Made by a program: the position numbers and the translations under genes
Notes under the pieces: model-generated
What the model saw: only the letters and a program-made list of their open reading frames with translations
What the model was told of the DNA's origin: nothing
Databases searched by the model: none
Part shown: piece after piece, positions 25,199 through 32,719 of the stretch
How the letters are laid out: each line of letters starts with the position of its first letter
Position numbering within the stretch: the stretch's first letter is position 1
Assembly (NCBI GenBank): GCA_020073185.1
Contig: JAIQFT010000047.1
Coordinates: 1-32,846 of the forward strand
Direction: 5' to 3'
DNA length: 32,846 nucleotides
Origin: Terriglobia bacterium
Lineage (GTDB): Bacteria > Acidobacteriota > Terriglobia > Terriglobales > Acidobacteriaceae

Positions 25199-25982
25199 AA
25201 CCCCACTCCTCGTCCCACTTCCCCAGCCGGAAGCTTCCGTTCCCATCCTGATCCCGCCTGAACCCCAGCGCCGCCAAGCCGCGCGAAAACGCCCCGACCA
25301 GCAGCTCCCGGTTACGCTCTTGCACCGCCGCCGCCCGTCCACGGTCCGCCTCCGACGACTTCCAGTCGTTGATCTCCGCCGGCACAGTCACTGTCTCCTT
25401 CACGGCAAACTCAGGCAGCCCGCCGCTTCCCAGTGCCTCCTCCACCCGCTTCGACCGCAGCCACCACTCCGCCACCAGCCGGTCGGTCGGCAAGCCGCCG
25501 TGCAGCGGCGACGCCGTCGTCCCGTACTGGTTGATGTTGTACCGCCGCGCAATCGCCCCCAGCCGCTCCAGGTTGAGGTGCGCGTTCTTGATCTCCAGCG
25601 GATCAAACGTCCACTCGATCAGCTCGAACCCGCGCGCCAGCGCATCTTCGCGCTGCAACAGCTTGATTCGCCTCCCCACGCCGCTGTTGCGATGTCCCAG
25701 CCGCACCGCCAGCATGTGCGAGTGCAAGTACGCGTGCCCGCCGCGCACACCGGGAATGGCCAGTGCGAACCCCACCAGTTCGTTGCCGTCAAACGCTCCC
25801 AGCACCTGGCCGCCGATTTTCCGCGCCACGATGAATAGCCGCAGCGGGATCAGGTCGGCGTCGGTAAATCCCCACACTTCCTTTTGCAATTCGACGCAGG
25901 CCAGCAGTTCACCCTCCGTCTCGCACGGCCGTACGACCGCACGCTGCGCTACGTCCGCTCCTGCTGTTTCGACTCCTGCCAT
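25185..25982 (-). CDS. GNAT-family acyltransferase (COG3375-like)
   Basis: A 265-residue protein with an N-terminal GNAT fold: VELQKEVWGF, then LGAFDGNELVGFALAIPG and SHMLAVRLGHRNSGVGRRIKLLQ, where the last segment is the acyl-CoA pyrophosphate loop. It continues with FELIEWTFDPLEIKNAHLNLERLG, characteristic of the COG3375 group. ATG 25982 has GGAG 5 nt upstream and overlaps the end of mazG by 34 bp. In Geobacillus kaustophilus a GNAT succinyltransferase works with an N-succinylamino acid racemase of the MenC family to convert D- to L-amino acids. The same pairing here suggests, but does not prove, such a route. Confidence 0.8.
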   Translation of the reverse strand: MAGVETAGADVAQRAVVRPCETEGELLACVELQKEVWGFTDADLIPLRLFIVARKIGGQVLGAFDGNELVGFALAIPGVRGGHAYLHSHMLAVRLGHRNSGVGRRIKLLQREDALARGFELIEWTFDPLEIKNAHLNLERLGAIARRYNINQYGTTASPLHGGLPTDRLVAEWWLRSKRVEEALGSGGLPEFAVKETVTVPAEINDWKSSEADRGRAAAVQERNRELLVGAFSRGLAALGFRRDQDGNGSFRLGKWDEEWGYGSG

Positions 25983-26908
25983 AGCGACTCCATCTCCTGC
26001 AGCGTGGCCTCCGGCAGCTTCTTGCCGCGCTCGCGCATGCGCTCCTCCATCCACTGGAAGCGCCGACGGAATTTGCGGTTCGTCTTTCGCAGCGCCGACT
26101 CCGGATCGAGCGACAGATAGCGCGCGATGTTTACTAGCACAAAGAACAGGTCTCCGACTTCGTCTTCCAGCCGCGCCCGCAATTCCTCCGCGATGTGCAA
26201 CCCGCTCGCGCCCGCGACTCCCCGCTGCGGCGGACGCGGCCCCGGCGCCGGATAGTCCTTCAATTGCTCGCGCAGCTCTTCCGTCTCCTCGTGCAGCTTG
26301 TCGAACAGCCCGCCAATCTCCGGCCACTCGAATCCGACGTGCGCCGCCCGCGAGCTCAGCTTGAACGCCTCCAGCAGCGACGGCACGCCCGACGACACGC
26401 CCGCCAGCACCGAATCTTTTTTCTCCTCCTTGGCCTTCTCCGGTTGCCCCACCCTTGTCGCTCCCGGTGGAGCCTGCCCCGAAGCGTTGTTAGGGGGAGC
26501 GGCAGGGTGGGTTTTTTCCAGACGCTTCTTCTTCTCCTCCGCCTTCAACGCCTCCCAGTTGCGCAGCACGTCGCCCGCGGTCTCCGCCTTCACGTCGCCG
26601 AAAACATGCGGATGCCGGTCCACCAGTTTGTTCGACAGCCGGTCGAGCACCTGGTCAATCGAGAAGCGCCCTTCCTCTTGCGACATCTCCGCGTAGAACA
26701 GCACCTGCAGCAGCAGGTCGCCCAACTCGCCCTCGAGCTCGTCCCAGTCGCGATTATCAATCGCCTCCAGGACCTCGTAGGTCTCCTCCAGCGTGAAAGG
26801 TTTTATGGAATCGAAGGTCTGCTCGCGGTCCCACGGACATCCGCCCGGGGCTCGCAGCCGCGCCATGATCTGCACCGCGCGCTCAAATCGTTCGCCAGTA
26901 GTCGCCAT
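25949..26908 (-). CDS. mazG: Nucleoside triphosphate pyrophosphohydrolase MazG
   Basis: A 319-residue enzyme hydrolysing NTPs/dNTPs to NMP and pyrophosphate, a housecleaning role. Two MazG domains are visible: the first with CPWDREQTFDSIKPFTLEETYEVLEAID, GELGDLLLQVLFYA and HPHVFGD; the second with KLHEETEELREQ and EDEVGDLFFVLVNIARYL. Typical length is ~260; the excess comes from a Pro/Gly/Ala-rich insert between the domains (encoded by 26444-26511) and a second Pro-rich stretch (YPAPGPRPPQRG). ATG 26908 (MATTGERFERAVQIM) is the start where homology begins. First gene of a probable mazG-GNAT operon. Confidence 0.93.
   Translation of the reverse strand: MATTGERFERAVQIMARLRAPGGCPWDREQTFDSIKPFTLEETYEVLEAIDNRDWDELEGELGDLLLQVLFYAEMSQEEGRFSIDQVLDRLSNKLVDRHPHVFGDVKAETAGDVLRNWEALKAEEKKKRLEKTHPAAPPNNASGQAPPGATRVGQPEKAKEEKKDSVLAGVSSGVPSLLEAFKLSSRAAHVGFEWPEIGGLFDKLHEETEELREQLKDYPAPGPRPPQRGVAGASGLHIAEELRARLEDEVGDLFFVLVNIARYLSLDPESALRKTNRKFRRRFQWMEERMRERGKKLPEATLQEMESLWQESKQQERT
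26444..26511. repeat. In-frame palindromic element, copy 2 (in mazG)
   Basis: It begins TTGCCCCACCCT and ends CAGGGTGGG. It aligns without gaps to 19430-19497 at 45 of 68 positions. It encodes, on the minus strand, the linker AAPPNNASGQAPPGATRVG between the two MazG domains. Terminal inverted repeats CCCACCCT/AGGGTGGG are exact over 8 bp. Confidence 0.7.
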
Positions 26909-27039
26909 CGCTCCTAATCTAAACGACGCCTGCATCGAGCGCCACATTGTCTGATCGGGCGATCGGATAGTCCTTTGCTTCGTGACACAAAGGCAAACCG
27001 GTCGCTCGCGAAATGCGTGGTACAGGTACTCGCGTGGAG

Positions 27040-27105
27040 CAAGGCTTCAGCCCTAGTGGAATGAGGGAAAAAATATCTGGGCCTTAGCCCCCGAGTAAGC
27101 GGCCA
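27040..27105. repeat. Intergenic sequence with GGCTTCAGCCC / GGGCCTTAGCCCC motifs
   Basis: Within the 207-bp gap upstream of mazG, the stretch AAGGCTTCAGCCCTAGTGG is followed by CTGGGCCTTAGCCCC. These motifs are like palindromic spacer repeats I associate with Acidobacteriota. The rest of the gap shows no gene. Confidence 0.35.
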
Positions 27106-27115
27106 AGCAAGGGCA

Positions 27116-27307
27116 TCAGTCTGGCAGGGCGCACCACGAATGTACGTTGCTTGCGCCGGAGGCCGGTGGCGCTGTGATGTGCCACTCCTTGTCTCTGGCA
27201 TTCCACCATCCGATTCCGTACGAGATATTTCCGCCGTCATCGGTCATCCTCAAGGCAACAACCTGGCCGTCAAAGGGGTAGCTAATTCCCAAATTTGTCC
27301 ATTTCAT
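27116..27307 (-). CDS. Small hypothetical protein (DUF551-like pattern)
   Basis: A possible 63-residue protein starting MKWTNLGISYPFDGQVVALR and ending HSWCALPD. The pattern W-N ... P-DG-V ... GWWN...W.I ... W..LP recalls DUF551-type small proteins of phage origin, but the match is only by eye. No ribosome-binding site is evident, and starts further upstream at 27325 or 27361 are possible. Its composition is less G+C-rich than its neighbours, which would fit acquisition by transfer. Divergent from the next gene. Confidence 0.45.
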   Translation of the reverse strand: MKWTNLGISYPFDGQVVALRMTDDGGNISYGIGWWNARDKEWHITAPPASGASNVHSWCALPD

Positions 27308-27402
27308 AGCTGAACTATATCTCATGCGTTTGCATTTTTTTCTACCATCGTGGCCGCGCACGGGGCAAAATGGTCAGCAAAGCTAGCGTAAAGGTGTTCA
27401 AA

Positions 27403-28221
27403 ATGCGCCAGTCCCAATTTCTGGGTTGCGTGGTTCTCCTGTTTTCCTTGTCGGTCACCGGCCAGTCTGCACCTAAGCAGTCCTCGTCGAAAAAGCCCAA
27501 TTCGGCGCAGCAGACGAATGTTCCCAAGACGCTACCTGCGGACTCCGCGGGCTTCGACGATCCGACCCCTGCTCCGCCTGTATCCAGGAAGGCGAAGCCC
27601 ATTTTTATCCGCCGGACTTTCGGCCCGGAAGACTGCGCAGATAGGGTCAGCGTTGCGGCAGCGACATTGACTCGCATACGTAAGCAGCGGCGTGAATTGT
27701 TGCTTTCAATGTCGGAATCATCCCTAGACGAACTGGCCGCTGCCCTTCGGGTATTCGAGGCCAGTACACAGAAGGATGTTTCTCTCACGCAGCTTGAGGA
27801 CTGGCACGAAGTGGCGAAGCGGTGCTATGGCAGCGCTCTGGACGACTTCCGAGGCAGCAATCAGGGGAGGATAGATGCTCCTGTTCGCGTTCTCCTGCTG
27901 GTTGAGGAAGAGAAGTCGACACGTACGCAATTGACGATGGAAAGCAATCAGATCGCAGGTAAGAACGAGACGGACCGGCGGGAAGCTTTGTACATCACGC
28001 TCGTGGACAAGTACAACGCACTGGTGCGCGATTACAACTCGATGTTACAGAGCGCCCAGCAGTACTACGTTCTCGATATGCAGTTCCACTCTCTGGTGCA
28101 GTCGTACTTTTCAAGGCCCGTCGTTGTCCCGACGTTCCCCATCCTTCCACCTCCTCAGCAGAGCATCTACTGTTCGAGCAATAGTTGGCCTGGCGGGATG
28201 ACGTTCACGACCTGCCATTAG
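27403..28221 (+). CDS. Secreted protein of unknown function
   Basis: A 272-residue protein with a signal peptide (MRQSQFLGCVVLLFSLSVTGQS). A Ser/Pro/Lys-rich linker to about residue 65 precedes a predominantly helical domain (RIRKQRRELLLSMSESSLDELAAALRVFE, then ALYITLVDKYNALVRDYNSMLQSAQQYY). It ends in a Pro-rich tail with two cysteines (SIYCSSN and TTCH). ATG 27403 is preferred over 27370 because AAGGTG stands 7 nt upstream and the signal peptide starts there. No family recognised. Composition is less G+C-biased than its surroundings. Confidence 0.75.
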   Translation: MRQSQFLGCVVLLFSLSVTGQSAPKQSSSKKPNSAQQTNVPKTLPADSAGFDDPTPAPPVSRKAKPIFIRRTFGPEDCADRVSVAAATLTRIRKQRRELLLSMSESSLDELAAALRVFEASTQKDVSLTQLEDWHEVAKRCYGSALDDFRGSNQGRIDAPVRVLLLVEEEKSTRTQLTMESNQIAGKNETDRREALYITLVDKYNALVRDYNSMLQSAQQYYVLDMQFHSLVQSYFSRPVVVPTFPILPPPQQSIYCSSNSWPGGMTFTTCH

Positions 28222-28541
28222 TCACGAAGTTGGTCGCCATCACCCGTCCTAGCCTGAGTTTGGCTTGGCGGGTTTGAGCATTTGCGCTGGTGCCCCACAT
28301 TTGCCCGCCATTGGCAGACTGGGATAAGCAAAACTCACCCGCCCTCACAACTCGAAACTCGCAACTCGGTACAATCCGCACACTGCGTTTCGCTCCGCTC
28401 CACTGCAAAATGCAGCGGTCCGCCCCACCATTCCAATCTCGAAGCGACCTAACTCCTTATTCCTCAATCGCCCCTCCCCCATCGCGCTTGTGCCCTCAGC
28501 GTGCACTTACTCAGGATGAAGTTGTCGGAAAAGGAGACCGT
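28222..28541. other. Intergenic region upstream of the redox cluster
   Basis: These 320 bp hold no gene. They contain a degenerate copy of the ACATCTGCC hairpin (28297-28323) and a heptamer array (28347-28374). The promoter of the cluster must lie here, but I see no confident boxes. Confidence 0.5.
28347..28374. repeat. 7-nt tandem repeat (GAAACTC type)
   Basis: Heptamers ACAACTC, GAAACTC, GCAACTC and a decayed GGTACAA in register, about 170 bp before the GcvH-like gene. Confidence 0.65.
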
Positions 28542-29207
28542 ATGTCGATCCTGTTTGTGCTGCTGACCTTCCTGCTCATCATGTCGATCACGTACTTCTT
28601 GCGCCGCGAGCAGCCCGCGGCCGCGGTGCAGCCCCGGGTTTATACCCAGCCGCCGGCGCCCAGCATGATGCACGATCAGGGTTTCGACGTGCCCAAGGGC
28701 TACTGCTTCCACCCCGGCCACACCTGGGTGCTGGATGAGGGCCGCCAGAACGCGCGCATCGGGGTAGACAGCCTCGGCGCCCATCTGCTCGGCAAAATCG
28801 ATCGCGTCGAAGTCGTCGGGCTCAACCGCTGGGTCCGCCAAGGGCAGAAGCTCTGCACCATCACCCGCGACGGCCTCAGCGTGGATCTGCTCTCGCCCAT
28901 CGAAGGCGTGGTCGTTTCCGTCAACCAGGACGCTGTCAAAGACCCCAACGTCATTCTCAATGACCCGTACAAGGCCGGCTGGATCTGCGTCGTCAAGTCG
29001 CCGGAGATCACCACCAACCTCAACAACCTGCTGCAGGGAGCCCTGGTCGGCTCGTGGATGCAGAACTCGGTCCGCCGCCTGTCCACCATGACTTCCAGGC
29101 TCGGCGTCGCCGCCGCTGCCGATGGCGGACTTCCCGTCTCCGGCCTGCTGGCGCAGTTGGAGCCCGGCGCGCAGCGCACCATGATTCGCGAGTTTTTCTT
29201 GACCTAG
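28542..29207 (+). CDS. Membrane-anchored GcvH-like protein lacking the lipoyl lysine
   Basis: A 221-residue protein. Residues 1-20 are a single transmembrane helix (MSILFVLLTFLLIMSITYFL). After a Pro-rich linker comes a glycine-cleavage H-protein fold (about 53-155): FHPGHTWVLDEGRQNARIGVD, LGKIDRVEVVGLNRWVRQG, LLSPIEGVVVSVN, and LNDPYKAGWICVVKSP. In H protein the lipoylated Lys stands in ESVKAVSDLYSP; here the aligned residues are TRDGLSVDLLSP, with Gly111 at the Lys position. So it cannot carry lipoate there. AAGGAG 6 nt before ATG 28542 fixes the start. First gene of a cluster with an Fe-S protein, HybB/NrfD and a GDH-like protein. Confidence 0.85.
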   Translation: MSILFVLLTFLLIMSITYFLRREQPAAAVQPRVYTQPPAPSMMHDQGFDVPKGYCFHPGHTWVLDEGRQNARIGVDSLGAHLLGKIDRVEVVGLNRWVRQGQKLCTITRDGLSVDLLSPIEGVVVSVNQDAVKDPNVILNDPYKAGWICVVKSPEITTNLNNLLQGALVGSWMQNSVRRLSTMTSRLGVAAAADGGLPVSGLLAQLEPGAQRTMIREFFLT

Positions 29208-29259
29208 TGGGACCGATAGGAATTCAGGCCCTGATGTCGTACTGCCTGGGAGGCTAGAG

Positions 29260-30021
29260 ATGAGCAAGCAATCCAAAGCGCTGTTGATTGATATCACCAA
29301 ATGCATCGGCTGCCAACAGTGCTCCGTCGCCTGCAAAGCGGGACACCAGCAGCCGGGCGATCCCGAGCCGACGCTCTCCGCCACCGCCTTTACGGCGATC
29401 GAGCCGCGCGGCGAGAAGTTTGTCCGCCGCATGTGCATGCACTGCGAAGATCCGTCTTGCGCCAGCGTCTGCCCGGTCGGTGCCATCGTCAAGACCGCTC
29501 AGGGCGCCGTACGCTACGACGGCCACAAGTGCATCGGCTGCCGCTACTGCATGATCGCCTGCCCCTTCAGCGTGCCCAAGTACGAGTGGAGCAAGCTGGC
29601 GCCCTACGTCACCAAGTGCGACATGTGCGCCGAGCGCGTCCTGGCCGGCAAGCAGACCTTGTGTGCGGAAGCCTGCCCCACCGGCGCCACCACCTTCGGC
29701 AATCGCGAAGACCTGCTGATGGAAGCGCACAAGCGCATCGTCGAGAACCCCGGCACTTACGTGGCGCGCATCTACGGCGAGAAGGAAGTCGGCGGCACTT
29801 CCGTCTTCTATATCTCCGACGTGCCCTTCGAGCAGCTCGGATTCATCGAGCCGCCCATGAACCAGCCCATGCCGACGCTCTCGGCCGCCGCGCTGGGTGA
29901 AGTGCCGACCGTGGTCACCATCGGCGGATCGCTGCTTGCCGGCCTCTATTGGTTCACCCAGCGCCGCCGTGAAGTCGCCCTGGCGCGAGTGGCCGAGCAG
30001 GACGAAAAGGAAAGGAACTGA
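29260..30021 (+). CDS. Four-cluster [4Fe-4S] ferredoxin-like subunit with C-terminal membrane anchor
   Basis: A 253-residue HybA/FdnH/DmsB-type electron-transfer subunit. Four cysteine groups are visible: CIGCQQCSVAC, CMHCEDPSCASVC, CIGCRYCMIAC, and CDMC...CAEACP, enough for four [4Fe-4S] clusters. A C-terminal helix (about 208-230, VTIGGSLLAGLYWF) anchors it in the membrane as in FdnH. There is no Tat signal. GGGAGG precedes ATG 29260. Such subunits shuttle electrons between a molybdopterin or NiFe catalytic subunit and a membrane quinone-reactive partner, here the HybB-like protein 3 bp downstream. No catalytic subunit is in the window. Confidence 0.93.
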   Translation: MSKQSKALLIDITKCIGCQQCSVACKAGHQQPGDPEPTLSATAFTAIEPRGEKFVRRMCMHCEDPSCASVCPVGAIVKTAQGAVRYDGHKCIGCRYCMIACPFSVPKYEWSKLAPYVTKCDMCAERVLAGKQTLCAEACPTGATTFGNREDLLMEAHKRIVENPGTYVARIYGEKEVGGTSVFYISDVPFEQLGFIEPPMNQPMPTLSAAALGEVPTVVTIGGSLLAGLYWFTQRRREVALARVAEQDEKERN

Positions 30022-30024
30022 GCC

Positions 30025-31191
30025 ATGTCGCAGATCATGAAAAAAATCACTTTGTGGCGTGCCATTTCGGCGGTCATTTTTGCCGCCGGACTCTGGGCCA
30101 CCTACCTCCGGTTCTTCGCCGGATGGCGCGCGGCCACCAATCTTTCTGACGGCCAACCCTGGGGCATCTGGGTGGGCGTCGCCACTCTCTGCGGCGTGGG
30201 CCTTTCCGCCGGCGGCTTTGCCATTGCCGGCGCCGTCTACCTGCTCGGGATGGAGCGCTACCACGCCATCTCCCGCGCCTCGGTCATGATCGCCTTCCTC
30301 GGCTACCTCTCCGTGGTTGCCGGATATGCCTGGGAGCTCGGACTACCATGGAATTTCTGGCACCCGCTGGTCATGTGGAACCGTAAGTCGGTGCTCTTCG
30401 AAGTCGTCTGGTGCATCATGCTCTACACCACCGTGCTCGCGCTGGAGTTCTCGCCTGCGCTGCTGGAGAAGATTCCTCATCAGCGCATCCGCGAGTTCCT
30501 GCTCGAGTGGCAACATCGCGTGCTCATTGGCTTGGTGCTGATCGGCGTTCTGCTCTCTTCCTTGCACCAGTCGTTCCTCGGCGGCTTGTTCATCATCTTC
30601 AAGGGCAAGGTATATCCGCTCTGGTACAGCAATTATCAGACGACGCTGTTTTACCTCTCGGCGATCCCTGCCGGATTTGCCATGGTCATTATTGCCCTCT
30701 ATCTCTGCCACCGTTCGCTGGGCGTGAAACTTGACTTAGGCATCCTCAAGGATTTCAGCCGGGTCATCACTCCCCTGCTGGTGATCTTCGGCTTGTTCCG
30801 TTTCGCCGACCTCGTCCGCCAGGGCGCCGGCCATTACTTCTTCCTGCCGCGCTCCGAAACCTTTTACTTCTGGCTGGAGATGGCGCTCTTCATCGTCGTA
30901 CCCGTGGTGCTGTTCAACCTGAGGAAGGTGCGCGAGACGCCCATCGGCCTCTACTGGGCCAGCGCAATTACCGTGATGGGCTTCATCGCCCATCGCATCA
31001 ACGTCTCCATCACCGCGCTGGAGCGCGCCACCGGCACCCACTACGTTCCCAAGTGGTCGGAGCTGGCAGTAACCGTCATGCTGGTCGCCGCCGCAGTCAT
31101 CGCCTTCCGCTGGGCGGTTCTGCACCTGAAGATTTTCCCGCGCGTCGAACCGCGCACCCGCTGGCTGGCCGAACCGGCCGATGCGGATTAA
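30025..31191 (+). CDS. HybB/NrfD-family quinone-reactive membrane subunit
   Basis: A 388-residue polytopic protein with about ten transmembrane helices and the HybB/NrfD pattern: FAGWRAATNLSDGQPWGIWVG, GVGLSAGGFAIAGAVYLL, VAGYAWELGLPWNFWHPLV, LSSLHQSFLGGLF, and FIAHRINVSITALE. Family members exchange electrons with the quinone pool and lack haem, working with a four-cluster Fe-S subunit such as the one 3 bp upstream. Likely partners are a formate dehydrogenase, hydrogenase or sulfur-compound reductase, but the catalytic subunit is missing here. Confidence 0.93.
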   Translation: MSQIMKKITLWRAISAVIFAAGLWATYLRFFAGWRAATNLSDGQPWGIWVGVATLCGVGLSAGGFAIAGAVYLLGMERYHAISRASVMIAFLGYLSVVAGYAWELGLPWNFWHPLVMWNRKSVLFEVVWCIMLYTTVLALEFSPALLEKIPHQRIREFLLEWQHRVLIGLVLIGVLLSSLHQSFLGGLFIIFKGKVYPLWYSNYQTTLFYLSAIPAGFAMVIIALYLCHRSLGVKLDLGILKDFSRVITPLLVIFGLFRFADLVRQGAGHYFFLPRSETFYFWLEMALFIVVPVVLFNLRKVRETPIGLYWASAITVMGFIAHRINVSITALERATGTHYVPKWSELAVTVMLVAAAVIAFRWAVLHLKIFPRVEPRTRWLAEPADAD

Positions 31192-31197
31192 CCATCG

Positions 31198-31294
31198 CCG
31201 GCTCCCGGGACGTGGACCTAGGCAGCACGTCCCGCGCGAGCCGGCAGCCTCCGGGCGGCGCCGCTTCGCAGGGGGGAACCGGCTCCGCCCGGAG
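31198..31294 (+). promoter_or_regulatory. Two consecutive strong hairpins in the nrfD-GDH-like spacer
   Basis: Hairpin 1: CCGGCTC (31198-31204) pairs with GAGCCGG (31238-31244), and GGGACGTG (31207-31214) pairs with CACGTCCC (31226-31233). Hairpin 2: CTCCGGGCGG (31249-31258) pairs perfectly with CCGCCCGGAG (31285-31294). There is no T-run, so they are not classic terminators. They could lower read-through, protect the upstream mRNA from 3' exonucleases, or be a structured RNA. No known riboswitch matches. Confidence 0.6.
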
Positions 31295-31377
31295 CGTTAT
31301 GAATTGCGAAAAGCCCCGTAGGGACGGCACGAAAATGGCCCGGTACTGCAGCGCCGGGAAAGATCCAGGAGGTCATC

Positions 31378-32631
31378 ATGAACCCCGCCGACCTTCTCCC
31401 TCCCGAACTCATGGAAGAGGATCCCTTCCTTGACTCCATCGCGCAACTGGAAGAAGCCGCGCGCGCCCTCGACCTGGAAGACTGGATCGTGCAGCGCCTC
31501 AAACACTCCGAGCGCGAAATCACCGTCAATCTGCCCTTGTTGCGCGACTCCGGCGACGCCGCCATCTCCACCGGCATTCGTGTCCAACATTTTCACGGAC
31601 GCGCCGGCTGCCTTGGCCCTGTGCTGCTGGCCCCCGACGCGCATATCGCCCAACTCCGCCCCCTCGCCCAGCACCTCACGCTGCAATGCGCGCTTTTCGA
31701 TCTGACGCTGGGCGGCAGCGCCGGCGCCATCGTCTGCGATCCCGCGCAACTCTCCGAGCGCGAACTTCGCCACCTGGTTCGCGATTACCTCGCCGCCCTC
31801 GATATCCGCGCCGACATCTTCGCGCCCACCGAGTTCGCCGCTGCCTGGACTAGCCGCCATATTGCTCCAGCCGCCGTGGTCGGCAAGCCCGCCGTTCTCG
31901 GCGGACTGCCCGATCCCGCCGCCGCCATCGCCGCCGGATGGTTCACTCTCATCTCTGAAGCCTTCACCGCGCAACCAACCCCAGCCACCAGCCATCAGCC
32001 ACCCAGATCCGCGCTTGACAGCCACCGCATTTCCCTGCAGGGATTCGGCCCGGCGGCCGCTGCACTTGCGCGCCTGTTGCATGACGCCGGCGCCCGCATT
32101 GTCGCTGTCGCCGACAAGTCCGGCGGGCTGTTTGCCGACCGCGGTCTCGACCTGGCCGCCATCTCCGCCCACGTCGCCAAGCAGGGCATGGTCTACGGCT
32201 TCGACGGCGCCGAGCCTGTGCGTAACTCCGACGTTCTCGAATCCGCCTGCGACCTGCTCATCACCGCCGCTGCCGAGCGCCAGCTCAATGCGCAGAACGC
32301 CTCGCGGGTTCGCGCCCCGCTCATCCTCGAAGCGGTTCACAACGCCGTCACACCCGCCGCCAGGTGCACTCTGACCTCGCGCGGCATTACCGTCATCCCC
32401 GATCTGCTCGGCGCTGCCCCCCGGACCCTCGCCTGGTTCGCCGAGTGGCAACACGCCATCCACTGCTCCGGCCCCGAGCAGGCGAACATCGAATCTGCCA
32501 TCTGCCAAAAGTTGAGCGCCGTTTTCCAGCGCGCCCGCAGCGCGGCGCTCGCCCACAACGCCGATCTGGCCCAAGCCTGCCTGCTGCTCGCGCTGGACAA
32601 GCTTGGCACCAACTTGCGCCTCACCGAATAG
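31378..32631 (+). CDS. Glu/Leu/Phe/Val dehydrogenase-like protein lacking catalytic residues
   Basis: A 417-residue protein with the two-domain plan of glutamate dehydrogenase. The first domain keeps the framework (GIRVQHFHGRAGCLGP, LTLQCALFDLTLGGSAGAIVCDP, ELRHLVRDYLAALDIRADIFAP). The Rossmann domain starts ISLQGFGPAAAALARLL and has VAVADKSGGLF. But the four active-site positions are changed: the Lys of GPxKGG is Leu79, the Lys of MTxKxA is Gln103, the Lys of GGxKGG is Ala115, and the Asp of APD is Thr151. It probably still binds a nucleotide but cannot deaminate glutamate. A 7-nt repeat is inserted at the domain junction. AGGAGG stands 5 nt before ATG 31378. Confidence 0.85.
   Translation: MNPADLLPPELMEEDPFLDSIAQLEEAARALDLEDWIVQRLKHSEREITVNLPLLRDSGDAAISTGIRVQHFHGRAGCLGPVLLAPDAHIAQLRPLAQHLTLQCALFDLTLGGSAGAIVCDPAQLSERELRHLVRDYLAALDIRADIFAPTEFAAAWTSRHIAPAAVVGKPAVLGGLPDPAAAIAAGWFTLISEAFTAQPTPATSHQPPRSALDSHRISLQGFGPAAAALARLLHDAGARIVAVADKSGGLFADRGLDLAAISAHVAKQGMVYGFDGAEPVRNSDVLESACDLLITAAAERQLNAQNASRVRAPLILEAVHNAVTPAARCTLTSRGITVIPDLLGAAPRTLAWFAEWQHAIHCSGPEQANIESAICQKLSAVFQRARSAALAHNADLAQACLLLALDKLGTNLRLTE
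31982..32002. repeat. 7-nt tandem repeat inside the GDH-like gene
   Basis: Three heptamers CAGCCAC, CAGCCAT, CAGCCAC in register, encoding the Pro/Thr/Ser/His-rich PATSHQPP at the junction of the two GDH-like domains. Three units of 7 nt (21 nt) keep the frame. Confidence 0.65.
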
Positions 32632-32719
32632 GTTTCCTAATTTGGGTTTCCCGTTGTGGTATTGCGGCCGCGCCGTTTCTGTTTGCTATCTGCGCCGCTG
32701 CGCGCAGACTAGAGCGGAT

